This document shows positions 58,444 through 64,000 of a stretch of DNA of 64,000 nt, piece by piece. The stretch is taken from assembly GCF_040712315.1 (NCBI RefSeq), contig NC_134024.1:25556658-25620657 (forward strand), given 5' to 3'. Below the pieces are notes generated by a model. It was not told where the DNA came from. It searched no databases and worked only from the letters and a program-made list of their open reading frames with translations. Position 1 is the stretch's first letter, and each line of letters begins with the position of its first letter. The DNA is from Castanea sativa (lineage: Eukaryota > Streptophyta > Magnoliopsida > Fagales > Fagaceae). A program made the position numbers and the translations under genes.

Positions 58444-59289
58444 TCATGTTAATAAAAAGTTACTAATAAAACTATTATTAGTGAACATTTCTTAGGCTTA
58501 TCTATTTAGCTTTGTTGCAAAATTTATATAAACTCTTTTATTTCTTTTCTTTTTTCCGAAGAATATAACACAACCAAAAACCTATATACAACAATATACA
58601 TTCAATATGAAGAATATAATCAAACTTATTCATAATTTAAATTTAAGAAATTAACACAAATTATAAATTAAGATATAAATTTAGAAAAAGAACAAAGAAT
58701 AAACCTATTTGTTTTCTCTATCACTTTGAGAGATGAAAGTGTGAGCATGTAACTAAAACCTGAACCAATTATTGTAGAAGAGAATAAATGAGAACAAAAT
58801 TTTGATATTATGAATTGGGTTAAAACGTATGTGAGAAGATTTTATTAATTTTTTTGAAGTTAAAGAAAAATAGCTTAAAAAATGAAAAAAGAATAATGAG
58901 AAAAGAATGCACACCTGTCATGGGATTTAGGCATTCACATATTGTAATAAACTTCACTTCAAAAAGGATATATATATATAGGTAGAGATTCATTTGATAT
59001 ATAATTTAAATCCTATTGGAATTAAGATTTCTAATCAATTTATTTGTTGCTATGTCATAAATCCCATAAAATTTGGATTAAAAAAAAGATCATCTGAATA
59101 GAAAGAAAGAAGAAAACATTTTTTTCATGGAAAAAAGGAAACTTTTCTTTTATAACCAAAAAAAAAAACAATTTTTTTAGAAGAACAAACGTTTATTATA
59201 TATAGATACTTTTTTTTTTTTTTGGAGAAGAAAGAGAAGGTGTTTACTTTAAACTCAAAAACTTATTACCTTATTTACAATTTTTTTTT
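58444..59289. other. Intergenic, very AT-rich; no gene seen
   Basis: Poly-A and poly-T runs and an (AT)n stretch near 58970. No coding frame or RNA gene is supported. Confidence 0.6.
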
Positions 59290-61020
59290 TTACTTTATGC
59301 AAAAAAAATTTTGGTAAATCGGTATAAACAATAAATGTCTAAAAAAGAGTTACATGTGAAGAGGAAGATTTTTCCATTGAATACGTTGTTTTTTTTTACG
59401 GGTATTATGTTCTATTTTTTTTACAAGAAGTAATATAATTTAAATTTATAAAAAGGAATAGATGGAGATTGTTTCTATTTTTTGTTTTTTACATGTACTA
59501 TGTTGTTCTTTTTTTTTTTTACACGTAGTAATATAATTTAAATAAAAAAAGATTAGATGAATAGTTTGAATTGTAATCAAATTAAATTTTTTTATCAACT
59601 TATGAATTATTGTAAGTGCACAATTGCACCTGGACCCAAAGACAATCACAGGCTCAGGTCCAATGAGCCTTAAACAATGAAATTTGTAGAGTGTGGGCTT
59701 GAAATCTAGATTAGAAGTACTGAGAACTTAATAACAGGCTAAGATGTGCACACACTTGTAAATAACAAATGATAACTGCAAATAGACCTCCTCGGACGTG
59801 AGCCGAGGACTACTTCTGTATTATTTCTCTTTCTTTCTTAAAGGTTACAATTCTTCTTTTCTTTCTTTGTTTCTTGGACCCCCTTTCCTTTGGCGTTCAT
59901 CCCCCTTAAATACTTCTTTTCCTGATGCTTTCTCCACGTGTTGCTCTAACCTCTTCCCTCCTAGATATTTTCTTTCTTAGTGCCTTTGAATAGTGACCAG
60001 AAGTTTTAGTTCTACTGTTCAGGGGTCACTTCCCCATTAATGCGGCCAGGGAGGTAGGTGCAGAGTCTTTAATGTGGAGGTGGCAGCCTTTGCTTTTGGT
60101 ATTTTTCTAACACCGGTGTACTTCGAAGGTTCAGGGTTTCCCCCCTTTAACCAACAGTCTTTCCGGAATATTGCCTTGACCTTCATAGTGAAGCTTCGAG
60201 TTCTCCTGGGTCTATCCGAGGAGAAACTTACCCTCGGATGTGTCCTCGGACCCTTGGCGTATGGGCCGATTCACAGTACTAACAAATTCTTAGCTTAAGA
60301 GCAGGTCGGCCCTCCTTGCTACAGCCCAAAGGCCCATATGCCTACTTGGGTCCTTTTACTCCCCACAATTATAACAATAAAAGGATTAGATAAAGAGTTT
60401 GGATTATAATAAAATTAAGATTTTTATCAATTTAGAAATTATAGGAGAAGAAGATAAGTATAAAAAAAAATTTATATATATTTTTAAAATTCTAAAAAAT
60501 TCTGCAATTTAGTGCAGCCGCTTGGCGCAACCACAAACTTTATGCAAAATATTTTTTGATAAATCGGTATGAACAATAATTATGTAAAGAAAAAGTCGCG
60601 TGTGAAGATGAAAATTTTGCCGTTGAATATGTTGCTATTTTTTTTTTTACGAGTATTATGTTGTTTTCTTTTACACGAAGTAATATAATTTAAATTTTAA
60701 AAAAGGAATAGAAGGAGATTGTTGCTGTTTTTTTTTTTTACTTGTACTATGTTTTTTTTTACACGTAGTAATATAATTTAAATAAAAAAGGATTATATGA
60801 AGAGTTTGAATTGTAATCAAATTAAGATTTTTTATCAACTTATAAATTATAATAATAAAAGTATTGGATGAAGAGTTTGGATTGTAATCAAATTAGATTT
60901 TTATAAATTTAGAAATTATAGGAGAATAAGATAAGTACAAAAAATTATATTTATTTTTTGAAAATTCTAAAAATATTTCTACAATTTAGTGCAGCCACTT
61001 GGCTCAATCACGGCTTCTAA
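59290..61020 (+). repeat. Tandem duplication of about 480 bp, first unit split by a solo LTR
   Basis: Unit one is 59290-59610 plus 60373-60540; unit two is about 60541-61020. Both run from TTTATGCAAAA and AAATCGGTAT through ACACGTAGTAATATAATTTA to TGCAGCCRCTTGGC. The solo LTR sits inside unit one. Unit two shows the matching unfilled site (CTTATAAATTATAATAATAA). Confidence 0.85.
59611..60367 (-). repeat. Solo LTR of the Tat 3 family (757 bp)
   Basis: On the plus strand it runs TGTAAGTGCACAATTGC to TTTACTCCCCACA and is flanked by a perfect five-base duplication ATTAT (59606-59610 and 60368-60372). It is the reverse complement of the Tat 3 3' LTR. Open frames inside it are incidental. Confidence 0.93.
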
Positions 61021-61091
61021 GTCCAACTTTTATTATATAGTATATGACATGACTAGTGTATGACCTGCATAACGTGCGGGCTAGATAGTTT

Positions 61092-62153
61092 TGTTAGGAC
61101 ATATGTGATTCATGTCAGAAACATATGTTATCGTGTATTAGCTAATCCTTTAACAAAACGTACTTTACTTGTATTTGGGTAGATCTAGGATGTGTTTAAT
61201 GTTTCAAGAAATAAGATTTCAAGTTCGAGTATTAAAGCCATAAAAGTTTGCTCAAGAAACAAGTGAAAAAGTGTTATTCATTAAAACTTGACAACTAGTA
61301 TCTATCGAGGCTTAAAAATCTGTTTCAGCTCGAGGGTTGACAGCTACTCAATAGATAGGGTATTTGTCGAGGTTTATGAAAAACAGATTTTCAGTTCTGA
61401 TTTTTATCCAATCTATGAGTATGTGTTTGAGCTTTCTTTTCTCACAACCTAAACATATATAAGGATTATTTTAAGGGCCGTCATAGAGAGCACAATTGCA
61501 CAAGTATGGAGCAAAGTGTTGTTCATGTAAATTGTGATCGGAAACCTAGTTTGCCCTAGTTTATCTTGAAGAAGCTGATGTGTTTTGCACACCATAGGGT
61601 TTTATGACCAAGCAACTCATAATCTTCATCATGTGATAAACTGAAGAACTTTGCAGCCAATATTCTTCTCAAGTTAGTGAGTGGTTCAAGTACTGTAATT
61701 CGTGCAAAACAGTTAGTCACGTAATGGGATTCGTGCAAAGGAGTAAGCCGCGTACTAGGATCTGCGCATCGATTGGTGTGTCACGTACTCGGAGCTGTGC
61801 ATTGAAAAGAAGAGATTATTACTACAGAACAAGTCTAATTGTGTATTGGGGTAAAGGTTTAACTGTAGGTTGGTATAAGGTATTGAGATTCCTTTACTTG
61901 TAACTGCTTGTTGTGATAATAGTGAATTCTCAAGAGTGGTGACCTTAAAATCACTCGATGGGGTTTTTGCCTCAGAGGTCTGCCCCATTCGTAAACAAAT
62001 CACCGTGTCAACTTTATTTTCCGCTGCATTATTCTTTAATTGGTGATTTGTTTGTGCTACCGCATACATTGCATGTTAATTTGATTAATTAATAAACTTG
62101 GGTAATTAATCAATTAATTTATTACAAGGGGTCAATACATTATTGGCCTATCA
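61092..62153 (+). repeat. Solo LTR of the copia C3 family (1062 bp)
   Basis: It runs TGTTAGGACATATGTG to TTATTGGCCTATCA with a perfect target duplication AGTTT (61087-61091 and 62154-62158). It aligns with the 5' LTR of C3 at 45416-46440 and keeps the terminal TG that C3 has lost. Confidence 0.93.
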
Positions 62154-62158
62154 AGTTT

Positions 62159-63646
62159 TATTTATTTATTTTGAATTAGGATACTCTTATTTGTTATTTA
62201 TGGTAAAATAAATAAAACTCTCTAATTTATAGGTATGGTATCTTAAAATTTTAAGAAGCTTTATTAATATGGTCTTACAATTTTCACTTATTTTATGAAG
62301 CCAATAAAATGAAAATGAAGTGACAATAATTATTTTAGAATAACTGTCATCACTCACTTGGAGTGTCGATGATAGGTTTGTATCGCCCTTGATAATAACA
62401 GCTTTCAATTCTCTATATAATCTAATCCTTAATACATGTTGGTTACACCTTACACCTCACCCGCATAAGTAATAACCTCTTACCATATACCAAGGTATAT
62501 CTCTCTTCCTCATGTTGGCTAGAACCATTTCTATCACAATCTAATTAAAGAGAAATCACATTGAATGTTTTATGTTCACTCTTTTATTATTTTCTTTTTG
62601 CTGAAAATTTTTTAAATTTCTTCTACAAAATTTGACAATTAGTAAATCACATATGGATCCTAAAAGAAAAAAGAATTAGATGTATAGGCAAAGTAAATGT
62701 AAGAAAACTTAATAAATTTAATATTCTGTTTTATTTTTAGGACCCAATATATAATGATTGTGAATTATTTTTTTTAAGTGAAAGAATAAATAAATAGAGT
62801 GAATAGATTCTTATTAAAAATAAAGCAATAAAATGGTCTTAGTGTAAATAAAGACACATATTAGGTATATTGTAAATTATGAACATTGGAAGAAGGTTCC
62901 TATTAAATTACTTTTACTATTCTCAGTCCTATCCATGATTGAGATTTATCTTACCTCTACTAGTCCTACAAAATCACTTTTCCTTTCCTCCATAACCTTC
63001 TTCAGTTCTTTACTTCTTCCTCGTTAGAGAGCCTTTGTGAACTCCCTTCACATCATCTTTTTTTTTTTTTTAATTATAATTATTCGGTCTCTTCCAAAAA
63101 TAGCACATAAAAATATTCTCACCTTTTTCACTTGCCGCTCTAAGTCCAATGACTTTCTTTCCTGAGTAAATTATTCTTGCAGAAGAGCAAAACATTAATT
63201 TGGAACTTCTATCACTGTTTTTGCAAGGAAAAAATGGTTCAAAAGGTAAATATAAATTGAGGGAGGTTTTGAATAGAAGATGGTCGTTGTAGTTAATTTC
63301 ACAACTACCTAGGATCACGTTGTTTTAGATTTCTATTAATTGGCTGAAAGAGTTTTAGGAGGTGTTTATTGATAGAAGTTGGTAGCTAACGGTCCGCTTA
63401 AGCGTTTTTTTTTTTTCCTTTCAAATGTAACAATTTGCGAAGGCATTTTTCTTTTAATGGCAAAGGAGTGGAATGCTTGATTTTTTAAATCACGAAAGGC
63501 TCAACGTTTCACTTTTTATTACGTGTTTTTTGACTGGTAACATGGTAGATTTTTAAGAGGCCTTTTTGCCTACATGTCGCAACCGCCTTAATTGCAGGAA
63601 AAGACTTCTGCTATTATATATAGTATATGATATGATATGATATATA
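62159..63646. other. Intergenic, AT-rich; no gene seen
   Basis: No coding frame longer than about 80 codons and none with recognisable motifs. No RNA gene or element end was identified. Confidence 0.55.
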
Positions 63647-63663
63647 GATTAATCATAACATTT

Positions 63664-63833
63664 TTTTTTATACAAGATAGAATTTCTACTCTAACTTAAT
63701 CTAAGTGTATATGTGTGTGAAACTCCCTCCTGGAGACTTGAACCCCGACTCTTGCTCCCCACACTCCACAGGTATAAACTCCACAAGCATTTATACCTGT
63801 GGAGTGACCATCGCACCAAGGGTGTGCGGTGGT
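63664..63833 (-). mobile_element. tRNA-derived SINE with target duplication
   Basis: On the minus strand it begins ACCACCGCACACCC, has an A-box-like TTGGTGCGATGGTC and a B-box GGTTCAAGTCTCC about 65 bp later, and ends in CTTGTATAAAAAAAA. It is flanked by a 17-bp duplication GATTAATCAYAACATTT (63647-63663 and 63834-63850, one mismatch). Box A and box B are the internal RNA polymerase III promoter. A perfect 16-bp inverted repeat lies between the boxes (63763-63778 and 63790-63805). Confidence 0.88.
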
Positions 63834-63850
63834 GATTAATCACAACATTT

Positions 63851-64000
63851 AACAATAGTAGATGGAGAGAGCTTAATTAAATATAAACCGATTGGAATGA
63901 ATGAAAGAAAAGTTAATGAACTGAAATGATTTTGTTGTTTCTTTTGGTAATATGTGGGTTTTGCATTTTAATAAAAAAAAAAATAATGTAACTAAAATTA
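63851..64000. other. Right-hand end of window; nothing recognised
   Basis: Short AT-rich sequence without a supported feature. Confidence 0.5.

Noticed and set aside
61755..62069. 104-codon frame on the minus strand
   Set aside because: It is antisense sequence within the C3 solo LTR.

Overview
This is a plant nuclear window, most likely from a woody eudicot. The host genes have plant-type introns (an F-box PP2-type gene end and a papain-like cysteine protease), and almost everything else is nested plant transposable elements: CACTA, Ty3/gypsy of the Tat lineage, Ty1/copia, solo LTRs and a tRNA-derived SINE. A Fagaceae-like genome is my guess from overall texture, not something the sequence proves.

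Layout. 1-1138 holds the last two exons of a PP2-B-like gene (+). 1961-8441 is a decayed CACTA (En/Spm) element with tnp2 and TNPA-like pseudogenes, ending in subterminal repeats and a TTGTTGTAGTG terminus. 8442-17541 is Tat element 1 (gag-pro-RT-RH-aRH-INT on +, then a palindromic repeat array, then a spliced antisense gene on -). 17542-32539 is a copia element on - (C1), split by a complete copia element on + (C2, 19953-28215, flanked by ACTAC). A second partial C1 copy (C1b, 32540-34044) follows. 34045-40315 is Tat element 2, again with an antisense gene. 40316 to about 42200 is a truncated copia element on - (C4). 42736-43849 is a two-exon cysteine protease gene on - with one in-frame stop. 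45416-52215 is copia element C3, which has a gag and a plant-transposon-protein reading frame but no pol. 52216-58443 is Tat element 3, missing its 5' end, aRH and integrase but keeping an antisense gene and its 3' LTR. 59290-61020 is a tandem duplication interrupted by a solo LTR of the Tat 3 family (59611-60367). 61092-62153 is a solo C3 LTR. 63664-63833 is a SINE.

How the parts work together. None of the elements appears able to move on its own: each polyprotein has stops, frameshifts or missing catalytic residues. The clearest shared signal is that all three Tat elements carry, between integrase and 3' LTR, a related gene on the opposite strand. Two of these share a small intron at the same aligned position. 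The host genes are few: the PP2-B end (F-box expected upstream of the window) and the protease, whose stop would leave only a signal peptide plus inhibitory propeptide.
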